Shown here piece by piece: positions 1 through 9,546 of a stretch of DNA of 64,000 bases (the first letter of the stretch is position 1; each line of letters opens with the position of its first letter). The notes below the pieces were generated by a model. The model was not told the origin of the DNA and made no database searches. It was given only the letters and a program-made list of their open reading frames with translations. The position numbers were made by a program, and so were the translations under genes. Origin of the DNA: JANQRZ01 sp965214485 (GTDB lineage Bacteria; Bacteroidota; Rhodothermia; Rhodothermales; JANQRZ01); assembly GCA_965214485.1 (NCBI GenBank), contig CBDCBW010000016.1, positions 1-64,000 of the forward strand, read 5' to 3'.

Positions 1-422
1 GGACCGTAGGGCGGGCGCTCGCGGAGGCCGAGGCGCACGGCATTCCGCTGGAGCGGACCGTCCTCGCGGGCTTCTCGCAGGGCGCGTGCCTCGCCGCCGA
101 GTTCGCCGCCCGCAACCCTCGGCGCTACGGTGGGGTCGTCGTCCTCAGCGGCGGGCTCATCGGGCGCGAGCAGCTCCGCGCCGTCGATCCCCCCGCCGAC
201 AAGCTCCTCGACTACGACGGCTCACTCAACGGCACCGCCGTTTTCCTCGGCTGCTCGGACGAGGACCCGCACATCCCGCTCTCCCGCGTCGAGCACTCCG
301 CCGACGCGCTCTCCGCGATGGGGGGCGACGTGACGATGCGGATTTACCCCGGCCTCGGGCACACCGTCAACGACGACGAGATCGCGCGCGTTCGCACCCT
401 GCTCACCCGCCTCGCTGCCTGA
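1..422 (+). CDS. Phospholipase/carboxylesterase-family alpha/beta hydrolase (C-terminal part)
   Basis: The start lies before the window; the readable frame begins at base 3 and ends at TGA 420-422. The visible 139 residues carry the nucleophile elbow GFSQGA (serine near visible residue 24), a conserved Asp in the CSDEDPHIP segment and a late GLGHTVNDDE segment with the catalytic His, which together form the Ser-Asp-His triad of the YpfH/MhqD type of small cytosolic esterases. The stop overlaps the start of the next gene (TGATG), so the two are translationally coupled. Pairing with a ring-cleaving dioxygenase resembles the mhqD-mhqO arrangement linked to quinone and hydroquinone handling in Firmicutes. 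That role is inferred from pairing and family; the substrate cannot be read from sequence. Confidence 0.85.
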   Translation, partial: TVGRALAEAEAHGIPLERTVLAGFSQGACLAAEFAARNPRRYGGVVVLSGGLIGREQLRAVDPPADKLLDYDGSLNGTAVFLGCSDEDPHIPLSRVEHSADALSAMGGDVTMRIYPGLGHTVNDDEIARVRTLLTRLAA

Positions 423-1360
423 TGCACGCCTCCGTCCACGGCATCCACCACGTCACGGCCATCGCTGGCGACGCCCAGGAGAACCTCGACTTCTATACCG
501 GCCCGATGGGACTGCGGCTCGTGAAGAAGTCCATCAACCAGGACGCGCCCGGCACCTACCACCTGTTCTACGCCGACGCCGAGGGCACGCCGGGCACGGA
601 CCTCACCTTTTTCCCGTGGCCGAGGCTGCCCCGCGCGCGCGTCGGCGTCGGACAGGTCGTCGAGGTGCCCTTCGCCGTTCCGGTCGGGAGCATGGGGTAC
701 TGGCAGCGTCGCCTCGCGGAGCACGACGTCGCCGCCGGCGAAGTCGAGGTGCGCTTCGGCGAGCGGGCGCTGCCGTTCGAGGACCCGCACGGGCTGCGGC
801 TCGCACTCGTCGAAACCGACGCCGAACGGCCGTTCGTGGCCTGGAAAGGCAGCTTAGTCCCGCCGGAGCACCAGCTCCGGGGGGTGCACAGCGTCCGGCT
901 CTGGGAGGCCGCGCTCGGCCCGACCGAGGCGCTGCTGACCGAGGTGATGGGCTTCGAAGCCCTGGGCGAGGACGGCGGGTGGCACCGCTACGGCGTGGCC
1001 GGCGGCGGGCCGGGAGCACGGGTTGACGTTCGCGTGCTCCCGGGCGAGCGGCGCGGCGGCGGGGGCACCGGCGGCGTCCACCACGTCGCGTGGCGGGTGC
1101 GCGACGAAGAGGAAGAGCTGGCCGTTCGCCGCGCTGTCGAGGCCGCCGGGCTGCGCCCCACGCCGGTGATCGACCGCTTCTGGTTCGAGTCGGTGTATTT
1201 CCACGAGCCCGGCGGCGTCCTCTTCGAGCTCGCTACCGACGGCCCCGGCTTCGCCCGCGACGAGACCCCGGAGCACCTCGGCGAAGCCCTCATCCTGCCG
1301 CCGTGGCTGGAGGAGCAGCGCGCCGAGATCGAGGCTGGACTCCCGCCCCTGTCCCCCTAA
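422..1360 (+). CDS. Ring-cleaving dioxygenase, VOC/glyoxalase superfamily (MhqO/MhqA-like)
   Basis: This is a 312-residue protein starting at the ATG that overlaps the upstream stop. It begins GIHHVTAIAGDAQENLDFY, the typical opening of a VOC module with a metal-ligand His, and a second module opens with GGVHHVAWRV around residue 219. The late FESVYFHEPGGVLFELATD segment holds the conserved metal-binding Glu. Two tandem VOC modules with this spacing are typical of extradiol-type dioxygenases of the MhqO/LinE-like group, which open hydroquinone-like rings using Fe(II). The overlapping esterase upstream fits a two-enzyme aromatic detoxification operon. The family call is strong; the exact substrate is inferred only. 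Confidence 0.88.
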   Translation: MHASVHGIHHVTAIAGDAQENLDFYTGPMGLRLVKKSINQDAPGTYHLFYADAEGTPGTDLTFFPWPRLPRARVGVGQVVEVPFAVPVGSMGYWQRRLAEHDVAAGEVEVRFGERALPFEDPHGLRLALVETDAERPFVAWKGSLVPPEHQLRGVHSVRLWEAALGPTEALLTEVMGFEALGEDGGWHRYGVAGGGPGARVDVRVLPGERRGGGGTGGVHHVAWRVRDEEEELAVRRAVEAAGLRPTPVIDRFWFESVYFHEPGGVLFELATDGPGFARDETPEHLGEALILPPWLEEQRAEIEAGLPPLSP

Positions 1361-1372
1361 CCCCCCGACCCG

Positions 1373-2284
1373 ATGCCCGACCCCGCCTGGCCGAAACTCC
1401 CCCCGCTCGACGACTGGCAGGACACCTGCGCGACGGTCCACCTGTGGACGCAGATCGTCGGCAAGGTCCGGCTCGCGCTCGGGCCGCGCCTCAACCACTG
1501 GTGGGGCGTCGCGCTCTACGTGGGGCCGCGCGGACTCACGACCTCGGCGATGCCCTACGCCGCAGGCACTGTGCAGATCGACTTCGACTTCATCGACCAC
1601 GACCTGTGCATCGAGACCTCGACCGGTGAGGCGTCGTCGTTCGGCCTGGAGCCGATGCCGGTCGCGGAGTTCTACCGGAGAACGATGGAGGCGCTCGGCG
1701 GGGTCGGGGTCGAGGCCGCCGTCTGGCCCGTGCCCGTCGAGCTGGAGGAGGTCACTCCGTTCCCCGACGACACCGAGCACGCGAGCTACGACGCCGAGGC
1801 CGTCCACGCGTTCTGGCACGCCCTCGTTCAGGCCGACCGCGTGTTCACCGACTTCCGCGCCCGCTTCCTCGGCAAGAGCAGCCCGTCGCACTTCTTCTGG
1901 GGCGCGATGGACCTCGCCGTGACGCGCTTCTCCGGTCGGACCGCGCCGCCGCACCCCGGCGGCTACCCCAACGTCGCCGACTGGGTGATGGAGGAGGCCT
2001 ATTCACACGAGGTAGCGAGCGCGGGCTTCTGGCCGGGCACGGGGCTGGGCGAAGCTGCGTTCTACGCCTACGCCTATCCACAGCCCGACGGATTCAGCGA
2101 CCGTTCCATCGAACCGGACGCCGCCTATTTCGACGACGACCTGGGCGAGTTCGTGCTCCCCTATGAAGCCGTCCGCACGTCCGCCAACCCGGATGCCGTG
2201 GTGCTCAGCTTTCTGCAGAGCACTTACGAAGCCGCCGCCGACCTCGCCGACTGGGACCGTGTGGCGCTGGAACGTACAGACTAG
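1373..2284 (+). CDS. DUF5996 family protein
   Basis: A 303-residue soluble protein starting 12 bases after the dioxygenase stop, probably in the same transcript. It has the conserved opening of the DUF5996 family (WPKLPPLDDWQDTCATVHLWTQIVGKVRLAL) followed by NHWWGVALYVGPRGLTTSAMP and later the SHFFWGAMDLAVTRFSGR segment. It lacks a signal peptide or membrane span. The family is common in bacteria but has no assigned function, so only the family can be named. Its stop codon TAG shares a CTAG palindrome with the stop of the convergent GH31 gene on the other strand. Confidence 0.85.
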   Translation: MPDPAWPKLPPLDDWQDTCATVHLWTQIVGKVRLALGPRLNHWWGVALYVGPRGLTTSAMPYAAGTVQIDFDFIDHDLCIETSTGEASSFGLEPMPVAEFYRRTMEALGGVGVEAAVWPVPVELEEVTPFPDDTEHASYDAEAVHAFWHALVQADRVFTDFRARFLGKSSPSHFFWGAMDLAVTRFSGRTAPPHPGGYPNVADWVMEEAYSHEVASAGFWPGTGLGEAAFYAYAYPQPDGFSDRSIEPDAAYFDDDLGEFVLPYEAVRTSANPDAVVLSFLQSTYEAAADLADWDRVALERTD

Positions 2285-4719
2285 TACCGCACGGTGAACG
2301 ACTGCCCCGGCTGGACGGTGAAGCGGGCGCACGTCCCGTCGTACTCGAACGCGACCGGCGCACCGTCGGCGAGCACGTCAACCGGAGGCGGGCCGAAGAC
2401 CTCGACCTCCCACCGGTCCCACGGCGGCGGAAAGCTGCCCTCGACCTCGGCTCCGAGGTCGAGGGCGTCTTCGGTGCAGGTGCCGTGGAAGGCGCAGCGG
2501 TAGAACGCGCCCTGCTCGAAGTCCCACCCGTCGCCGGCGTCGTCGTAGAGGACGGAGGTGAAGTCGCCGCTCGCCGGATAGACGCGGAGCGTGAGCGCGC
2601 CGACCGGCTCGGCGGTGGTCTGGCGGACGGGGCCGAGCGGGAGGACGGTCCCGGCCCGGACCCACAGCGGCAGCGCGCCGAGCGGCGTCTCGACGCGGAG
2701 CGTCTGCCCGCCTTCGTGGCGCGAGCCCGTCCAAAAGTCGAACCAGCCGCCGGGCACGACGGGGAGGTACACGTCGGTGTGCTTCCGGCCCTCGCTCAGG
2801 ACCGGGTACGCCAGCAGGCTGGGGCCGACGTAGAACCCGGCGGGGGAGCCGAGGCGGATCGCCACGTCGCCGGGGTGCGCGAGCGCGAGCGGGCGCAGGA
2901 TGGGCAGGGCGTCGGTGGCGGCCTGGTGGAGCAGCGTGTAGAGCGCCGGCAGCAGGCGGTAGCGAAGTGCGATGGCTTCGCGGCAGACGCGCTCGGTCTC
3001 CGGCCCGAGCTGCCACGGCTCCTGCGGCGGCGTGTCGAGGCCGGAGTGGTTGCGGAAGAGCGGTATGAGCGCGCCGAGCTGGGTCCACCGCGCCAGCAGC
3101 TCCCCGCTCGGCGCGCCGACGAACCCGCCGACGTCGGCTCCGGCGAAGGCGAAGCCCGAGACGTTCAGGCTGAGGCACTGCTGGAGCGCGAGCCGGAGGT
3201 GGTCCCACGTCGAGGAGTTGTCGCCGGTCCAGCCGGTGGCGTAGCGCTGCGTCCCGGCGTAGGCCGCGCGCGTGATGACGAACGGGCGGCGCTCGGGTCG
3301 GAGCCGCCTCAGCCCCTCCCACGTCGAGCGCACCATCTGCATCCCGTAGACGTTGTGCACCTCGGCGTGGCTAGCGCCGCGCCCCTCGTAGCCGTGCCGC
3401 ACCTCGGCCGGCAGCGTGAGCGCGTCCTCCTCGACGTCGCCCTCGCCCTCATGCTCGGTGTTGAACACCGCCGGCTCGTTCATGTCGTTCCACACGCCGT
3501 CGACCCCGATCTCGACCAGGTCGCGGTGCAGCTCGCCCCACCACTGCCGGACCCCGGGGCGGGTGTAGTCGGGGAAATAGCACGGGCCGGGCCAGACCGT
3601 GCCGGTGGCGAGCGAGCCGTCGGGGAGGCGGCAGAACGCGTCGTGCTCGGTCCCGTCCTGCGCGGGGCGGTAATCCGGGTCGTCGGCCTTGATGCCGGGG
3701 TCGACCATCACGACCGAGCGGAAGCCCTGCTCCCGCAGGTCGCGCAGGAGGCCGGCGGGGTCGGGAAAGGCGTCGCGGTCCCAGGTGAAGACGCGGTAGC
3801 CGTCCATGTAATGGATGTCGAAGTAGAGCGCGTCGCACGGGATGCCGCGCTCGCGGAAGCCCCGCGCCACGGCCCGAATCTCCCCCTCCGTCCGGTACGA
3901 ATACCGGCACTGGTGGTAGCCGAGGGCCCACTTCGGCCACATCGGGGGCCGCCCGGTCAGCCGCGTGAACTGCTGCACCACCTCGACCGGCGACGGCGCG
4001 TGGAAAACGTAGTAGCTCAGCGCGTCCGTCTCGGCCTCGACGCGGAGGCAGTCCGGGTCCCCCTTCCCGAGGTCGAAGCTAGAGCGGGCGGGCGTGTCCA
4101 CGAACAGGCCGTAGGCGAGCGGCTCTTCGTCCGCCGTGAGGCCGAGGACGAAGGGGATGGTTTTGTAGATCGGGTCGGTCCCGCGCTCGAAGGCAAAGGC
4201 GTCGGAGTTCCAGTGCTCGTAGCGCCCGCCGCGCCGGTCGAGCGCGGCGGTTTTGTCGCCGAGCCCGAGGAGGCGCTCGCCGGGGCGCAGCCGTTTGCTC
4301 AGGGCGAGGCCTGGCGCGGCGGGGTCCCACGCCGGGGCCTCGGCGTCTTCGAGCACCGCCCGCCCGTCCGGGGTCGAGACGCGGAGGCGGCCCGTCGCCT
4401 TCTCCAGGCGCACGTGCAGCGCAGCGGTGCGGAGCGTGAGTTCGCCGCCGGCCTCGCCGGCCACGAGCGCGCTCGGACCCGGACGGGCGGCCTCGGGGTC
4501 GAGCGCGTAGGAGAACCCATCGGAGAACGCGCCGCTCGGCGAGAGCTCGACCTTCAGCACGCCGTCGGCGGGGAAGCTCAGGCGCGTCGCCGCGTCGCCG
4601 CAGCGGACGGTGACGCCGGCGGGGTCGGGAGCTACGGCGGTGACCGAGCCGGGGGTCTCGAAGCGGCGTGCAGCATCCGCCGCGGCGGACGCGCCGGCAG
4701 AGGAAGAGGGGTCGGGCAT
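2281..4719 (-). CDS. Alpha-glucosidase, glycoside hydrolase family 31
   Basis: An 812-residue enzyme with an N-terminal galactose-mutarotase-like beta-sandwich (about residues 20-230), a TIM barrel and C-terminal beta domains, the GH31 architecture. The catalytic nucleophile Asp lies in GVWNDMNEPAVF near residue 410 and the acid/base Asp in the TGWTGDNSSTWDH segment; YFDIHYMDGYRVFTW matches the conserved substrate-binding strand. No signal peptide is seen, so it probably works in the cytoplasm, releasing glucose from the non-reducing ends of imported maltodextrins. It is the last gene of the minus-strand alpha-glucan locus, separated from malK by a palindromic repeat. Length fits the family. 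Substrate specificity (maltose versus other alpha-glucosides) is inferred from the locus. Confidence 0.93.
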   Translation of the reverse strand: MPDPSSSAGASAAADAARRFETPGSVTAVAPDPAGVTVRCGDAATRLSFPADGVLKVELSPSGAFSDGFSYALDPEAARPGPSALVAGEAGGELTLRTAALHVRLEKATGRLRVSTPDGRAVLEDAEAPAWDPAAPGLALSKRLRPGERLLGLGDKTAALDRRGGRYEHWNSDAFAFERGTDPIYKTIPFVLGLTADEEPLAYGLFVDTPARSSFDLGKGDPDCLRVEAETDALSYYVFHAPSPVEVVQQFTRLTGRPPMWPKWALGYHQCRYSYRTEGEIRAVARGFRERGIPCDALYFDIHYMDGYRVFTWDRDAFPDPAGLLRDLREQGFRSVVMVDPGIKADDPDYRPAQDGTEHDAFCRLPDGSLATGTVWPGPCYFPDYTRPGVRQWWGELHRDLVEIGVDGVWNDMNEPAVFNTEHEGEGDVEEDALTLPAEVRHGYEGRGASHAEVHNVYGMQMVRSTWEGLRRLRPERRPFVITRAAYAGTQRYATGWTGDNSSTWDHLRLALQQCLSLNVSGFAFAGADVGGFVGAPSGELLARWTQLGALIPLFRNHSGLDTPPQEPWQLGPETERVCREAIALRYRLLPALYTLLHQAATDALPILRPLALAHPGDVAIRLGSPAGFYVGPSLLAYPVLSEGRKHTDVYLPVVPGGWFDFWTGSRHEGGQTLRVETPLGALPLWVRAGTVLPLGPVRQTTAEPVGALTLRVYPASGDFTSVLYDDAGDGWDFEQGAFYRCAFHGTCTEDALDLGAEVEGSFPPPWDRWEVEVFGPPPVDVLADGAPVAFEYDGTCARFTVQPGQSFTVRY

Positions 4720-4742
4720 GGAAAAGCGTGGTCAGCAGTACG

Positions 4743-4855
4743 GTCATCCCGAGCGGGATCTCGAAGAGGCGTGGTCGAAGGGCCTCTCCGGGTGGTCTCG
4801 CTAGAGACCTTCGGATGCGCTTCGGGCTTAGGCCCTCGACTTCGCTCGGGATGAC
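4743..4855. repeat. Palindromic intergenic repeat with GTCATCCCGAGCG ends
   Basis: A 113-bp element begins GTCATCCCGAGCG and ends with its exact reverse complement CGCTCGGGATGAC. It fills most of the gap between the GH31 gene and malK. Ends of this kind are common in dispersed REP-like repeats of high-GC bacteria. It may fold as a large RNA hairpin when transcribed. No coding potential is seen. Confidence 0.75.
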
Positions 4856-4867
4856 AAAGGGACGGGG

Positions 4868-6028
<1,161 letters not shown>

Positions 6029-6106
6029 GGGGTTGTGGGTTGGAGGTAAGGGTCGAGTCTGGGGGCGGGAGGCCTCGAACTCCAGACCCCAGACTCGAAA
6101 CGGGCT

Positions 6107-6949
6107 TCAGCCCTTCACGGCCCCGAGCGTGAGGCCGGAGATAAGGTAGCGGCTGAGGACGAGGAAGAGCGCGACGACCGGCAGCGAGACCAAGAGCGCC
6201 CCGGCGGCGTAGAGCCCCCACTGCGTCGACATGTCGCCCTGGAACATCTTCAGCCCGAGCGGCAGCGTGAACATCGCCGTGTCTTGCAGCACGACGTTCG
6301 CCACGACGTACTCATTCCACGCCGTCATGAACGAGAACAGGGCCGTGATGACGAGCGCCGGCGCGGCGAGCGGGAAGACCACCCGCCGGAACGCCTGCCA
6401 CGGCGTGCACCCGTCGATCTGCGCGGCCTCTTCGAGCGCGAGGGGGATCGTGTCGTAGTACCCCTTCATCTGCCACACGCAGAACGGCAGCGCCGTCGCC
6501 GAGTAGATCACGACGAGCCCGAGGTACGAGTCGAGCAGCCGCAGGTTGATCAGCACCACGTAGAGCGGCAGGAGCAGCATCGTCGCCGGAAACATCTGGG
6601 TGATGAGGAGCCCGCCGAGGAGGGAGTTCCGCCCCCGGAATCGGTACCGGCTCAGCGCGTACCCCGCCGTCGAGGCGAGCGCGACGCCGGTGACGGTGAC
6701 GACGACCGAGACGAGGAGGGAGTTGAAGAGCCACCGGAGAAACGGCGTCTCGAAGAGCAGCGTCCGGTAGTTGTCGAGCGTCGCGCCGTCGGGGATGAAC
6801 GCGAGCGAGGTCGAGAGGAGCTGGTCGCCCGGCCGGAGGCTGACGGTAATGATCCGCGTGATCGGGTAGACCGAGACGAGCGCGAAGGCGATTAGGACTA
6901 GGTAGGCCCAGACCATGCCGCCGAGGTTGCTACGGGCGCGGGTGCTCAT
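6107..6949 (-). CDS. malG: Sugar ABC transporter permease, MalG type
   Basis: A 280-residue inner-membrane protein with about six hydrophobic spans. I chose the ATG at 6949 (MSTRARSNLGGMVW) because a hydrophobic first helix follows at once; the open frame extends upstream only through a repeat. The cytoplasmic EAA loop reads EEAAQIDGCTPWQAFRRVVFPL, the coupling-helix motif that docks onto MalK. The C-terminus (YLISGLTLGAVKG) is typical of MalG-like CUT1 permeases. It pairs with the MalF gene upstream, although a 126-bp repeat lies between them. Confidence 0.93.
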   Translation of the reverse strand: MSTRARSNLGGMVWAYLVLIAFALVSVYPITRIITVSLRPGDQLLSTSLAFIPDGATLDNYRTLLFETPFLRWLFNSLLVSVVVTVTGVALASTAGYALSRYRFRGRNSLLGGLLITQMFPATMLLLPLYVVLINLRLLDSYLGLVVIYSATALPFCVWQMKGYYDTIPLALEEAAQIDGCTPWQAFRRVVFPLAAPALVITALFSFMTAWNEYVVANVVLQDTAMFTLPLGLKMFQGDMSTQWGLYAAGALLVSLPVVALFLVLSRYLISGLTLGAVKG

Positions 6950-6994
6950 CGTGCGCACAGGTTGGACATGAGGGCGCAAAGGATAGTGTGCTGT

Positions 6995-7120
6995 GGACCC
7001 CCCGGTACGTTTGCGGTCGCAGAGGCTTCGCCTCCGCTCCCAGCTACACGTACCTGTCCCCCTCGCCGAGGGAAACAGCTTTCCGAAGTCGCCCGCAGGG
7101 CACGAGGAAAGCGGGGGGTC
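6995..7120. repeat. Dispersed palindromic repeat, copy A (GGACCCCCCG...CGGGGGGTC)
   Basis: The copy begins GGACCCCCCG and ends GCGGGGGGTC, with an inner palindrome around CTGTCCCCCTCGCCGAGGG. The same layout of C-run end, inner CCCCCTCG..GAGGG palindrome and G-run end recurs at 9418-9534 and 11531-11646. It lies between malF and malG. It looks like a small non-autonomous repeat family; no ORF is convincing inside it. Confidence 0.7.
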
Positions 7121-7137
7121 TCGGAGACAGCCATCCT

Positions 7138-8106
7138 CTAGTACGCCGCCTCCGTCGCGTTCGTCTTCTTGAGGAAGACCTGGGTGAAGAGGAACAGGAT
7201 GGCGAAGATGACGAGGGAGAGCGCCGCCGCCCAGCCGAAGCGGTACATCGAGAACGCCGCCTCGTAGACGTAGCTCACCAGGATGTGGGTTTGGTCGTTG
7301 GGCTCGCCGCCGTTCGAGACCAGCCAGACGACGTTGATGTTGTTGAACGTCCACACGATGCCGAGCGTGACGGCCGGGATCATGACCGGCCGCAGCAGCG
7401 GGGCCGTGATCTGCCAGAACTTGGTCCACTCGCTCGCCCCGTCCACGTCCGCCGCCTCGTAGAGCTCGCCCGGAATCGACTGCAGGCCGCCGAGGGCGAC
7501 GACCATCATGAAGGGAAAGCCCAGCCAGATGTTCGTCAGGATGACCGCAACGAACGCCTCGAACGGGCTCGTCAGCCACGCCACCGGGCCTGCGCCGAAG
7601 ACCCCGGCGATGAGGTTGACCGCGCCGTACTCGTAGTTGAACATCCCGCGCCACGTCAGCGCCGTGATGTACTGCGGCAGCGCCCACGGCAGGATCAGGA
7701 GGACCCGCCACGCGGGCTTGCCCCTGATGAACGCCTTGTTCAGGATCACCGCCAGCCACACGCCCAGCCCGACGTGGAAGACGATGTTGACGAGCGTCCA
7801 CACCACCGTCTTGAGGAACACCGCCCACACCGCCGGCTCGGCGAAGACCGAGGCGTACTGCTCGAGCCCGATCACCTCCCAGTCGCGGATGTGGTAGAGG
7901 TTCATGTTCGAGAGCGACAGCACCACGTTGTAGGCGAACGGGTACGCCACGACCGCCAGCACGACGAGCACGGTGGGGCTGAGCAGCGCCCAGAGGAACA
8001 GCGTCCGCTGCCGCGACTCGGGGGTCCTGGCAGGGCGAACGGGTGCCTCCTCGAGCGTGCGCTCGCGAGCTTCCAGTCCAGCCGTCGTGGTTTTGCCTTC
8101 GAGCAT
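7138..8106 (-). CDS. malF: Sugar ABC transporter permease, MalF type
   Basis: A 322-residue membrane protein. A roughly 40-residue polar cytoplasmic tail (MLEGKTTTAGLEARERTLEEAP) precedes the first span, FLWALLSPTVLVVLAVVAYP, followed by five further spans. The EAA loop YEAADVDGASEWTKFWQITAPLL is intact. This is the short CUT1 form without the large periplasmic loop of E. coli MalF. It follows malE by 75 bases and would form the heterodimeric channel with MalG. Confidence 0.93.
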   Translation of the reverse strand: MLEGKTTTAGLEARERTLEEAPVRPARTPESRQRTLFLWALLSPTVLVVLAVVAYPFAYNVVLSLSNMNLYHIRDWEVIGLEQYASVFAEPAVWAVFLKTVVWTLVNIVFHVGLGVWLAVILNKAFIRGKPAWRVLLILPWALPQYITALTWRGMFNYEYGAVNLIAGVFGAGPVAWLTSPFEAFVAVILTNIWLGFPFMMVVALGGLQSIPGELYEAADVDGASEWTKFWQITAPLLRPVMIPAVTLGIVWTFNNINVVWLVSNGGEPNDQTHILVSYVYEAAFSMYRFGWAAALSLVIFAILFLFTQVFLKKTNATEAAY

Positions 8107-8181
8107 GAAGCGAGCTACGAGTTACGAGCGGCGAAGTGCGAACGGGCGATCACTCGTCGCTCGGCGTTCGTCCGTCGTCGT

Positions 8182-9546
8182 TCACAGAAACGTGTCGGCG
8201 ATGAGCTTTTCGACGTTCTCCTGCATCAGGCGCGCGCCCTCCTCGGGCGTCACCGCCCCGTTCATCACGAGCTGGTAGGGCCCGCGCATCCCGTCCCAGA
8301 CCTGGCGCATCTGCGGCGCAATCGGCATCATCCGGCCCTTCTCGACGGCGCGGAGCGAGGCTTGCAGCTCAGGGTTGTTCGCCACGGCGTCCGAGTCGCG
8401 GACCGACCGGAGCGTGGGGATGGTCGCGAGCGCGGCGGCCATCTCGCGCTGGACCTCGGGGCCGGTCAGGTACATCAGCAGGTCGCGCACGGCAGGCAGC
8501 TTCTCGTCGGGGACGTTCACGTTGACGGAGTACCCCTTCGCCGCGATCATCGGGGCGGCCCACTGCCCGGTCTCGGCGACGCGCGGGAGCGGGGCGATCG
8601 CGTAGTCGATCCCGGAGGTGGCGTAGTCCGCCCACGCCCACGGGCCGTTGATGATGCTCGCGGCGCGGCCCTCCTTGAAGAGCGCCTCGGAGACCTCGTA
8701 GTCGCTCTCGCTCGGGATCACCCGGTACCGGTCCCGGAGGTCGAGCACGAAGCGGATGGCGCGGACCGTCGCGGGGGTGTCGAGCGTGGGGGTGCCGTCC
8801 TCGTCCATCACCCAGCCGCCGAAGCCGGTGAGGAAGGGGATGAAGAAGAACGGCTCGCGGTAGTTCCACGTCAGGCCGTAGGTCTCGGGCCGCCCGTCGC
8901 CGTCGGCGTCCACGGTGGTCTGCCGGAGGAGCTCGACGTAGGCGTCCATCGTCTCGGGCGGCTCGGCGATGAGGGCCCGGTTGTAGACGAGCACGAGGTG
9001 GTTGCCGATCTGGTCGGCGAGGAGCCACGGCTCGCCCTCGCCGGAGGCACCGGGCGACCAGCGGACGATGCCCGCCTCGGTGAAGCCCGCGAGGAAGCTG
9101 TCGGGCAGCACCTCGTCGAGCGGCCGGATGGTCTCGGTGAGCGCGAGGACGCCGACGTTGTCCGCCGGCCCGAAGACCAGGTCCGGCCCCCGCCCGCCGA
9201 CGCTGCCGACGACGAAGAGCCGCCGCAGCTCCTCGGTCTCGCGGTAGAGCGCCTCGACGTTGAGGTCCGGGTGCGCGGCGTTGTAGCGGGCAATGAGCTC
9301 GTTGAAGTGCGTACGCTCGGCCCCGCTCTTCTGGTGCCAGATGCGGAGCTGCGTCCGCGTGTCCTCGGGGCCGCAGCCGACGAGGAGAAAGAGGAGAAGG
9401 AAGAGCAGCAGGCGGGCGGACCCCCCGCTTGTCACGCCATCGCTCCGCTCAAGGCGCGACAAGCTATCCCCCTCGCTGAGGGGGACAGTCACGCGCAGCC
9501 ATGAGCGGAGCGAGTGCAAGCGTGACGGGGGGTACGCGCGTATCAT
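8182..9546 (-). CDS. malE: Extracellular solute-binding lipoprotein, MalE-like, with a repeat in its 5' coding end
   Basis: The mature protein is a CUT1 family-1 solute-binding protein: RIWHQKSGAERTHFNELIARYNAAHPDLNVEAL at the start and AASIINGPWAWADY in the middle are typical of maltodextrin-binding proteins. A lipobox (FLLLFLLVGCG) anchors it to a membrane. The ATG at 9546 overlaps the stop of the upstream GH13 gene (ATGA), which argues for coupling, but the first 37 codons are then made of dispersed repeat copy B. A GTG at 9435, just inside the repeat end, gives a normal short signal peptide (VTSGGSARLLLFLLLF). Which start is used cannot be decided from sequence. It would deliver maltodextrin to MalFGK. 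Confidence 0.9.
   Translation of the reverse strand: MIRAYPPSRLHSLRSWLRVTVPLSEGDSLSRLERSDGVTSGGSARLLLFLLLFLLVGCGPEDTRTQLRIWHQKSGAERTHFNELIARYNAAHPDLNVEALYRETEELRRLFVVGSVGGRGPDLVFGPADNVGVLALTETIRPLDEVLPDSFLAGFTEAGIVRWSPGASGEGEPWLLADQIGNHLVLVYNRALIAEPPETMDAYVELLRQTTVDADGDGRPETYGLTWNYREPFFFIPFLTGFGGWVMDEDGTPTLDTPATVRAIRFVLDLRDRYRVIPSESDYEVSEALFKEGRAASIINGPWAWADYATSGIDYAIAPLPRVAETGQWAAPMIAAKGYSVNVNVPDEKLPAVRDLLMYLTGPEVQREMAAALATIPTLRSVRDSDAVANNPELQASLRAVEKGRMMPIAPQMRQVWDGMRGPYQLVMNGAVTPEEGARLMQENVEKLIADTFL
9418..9534. repeat. Dispersed palindromic repeat, copy B, overlapping the malE start
   Basis: It begins GGACCCCCCGCTTGTCACG and ends CGTGACGGGGGGT, which are imperfect inverted repeats, with a central ATCCCCCTCGCTGAGGGGGAC palindrome. 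It occupies the boundary between the GH13 stop and the malE signal peptide and is open in the malE frame throughout. Same family as 6995-7120 and 11531-11646. Confidence 0.75.

Noticed and set aside
2485..4854. Long 789-residue plus-strand ORF opposite the GH31 gene
   Set aside because: It is an antisense shadow in high-GC DNA; its composition is Arg/Ala/Val-rich with no domain, while the minus strand encodes a complete GH31 enzyme. Many similar shadows were dropped.
6946..7134. 62-residue ORF between malF and malG
   Set aside because: It is an open frame through the dispersed repeat and has no family features.
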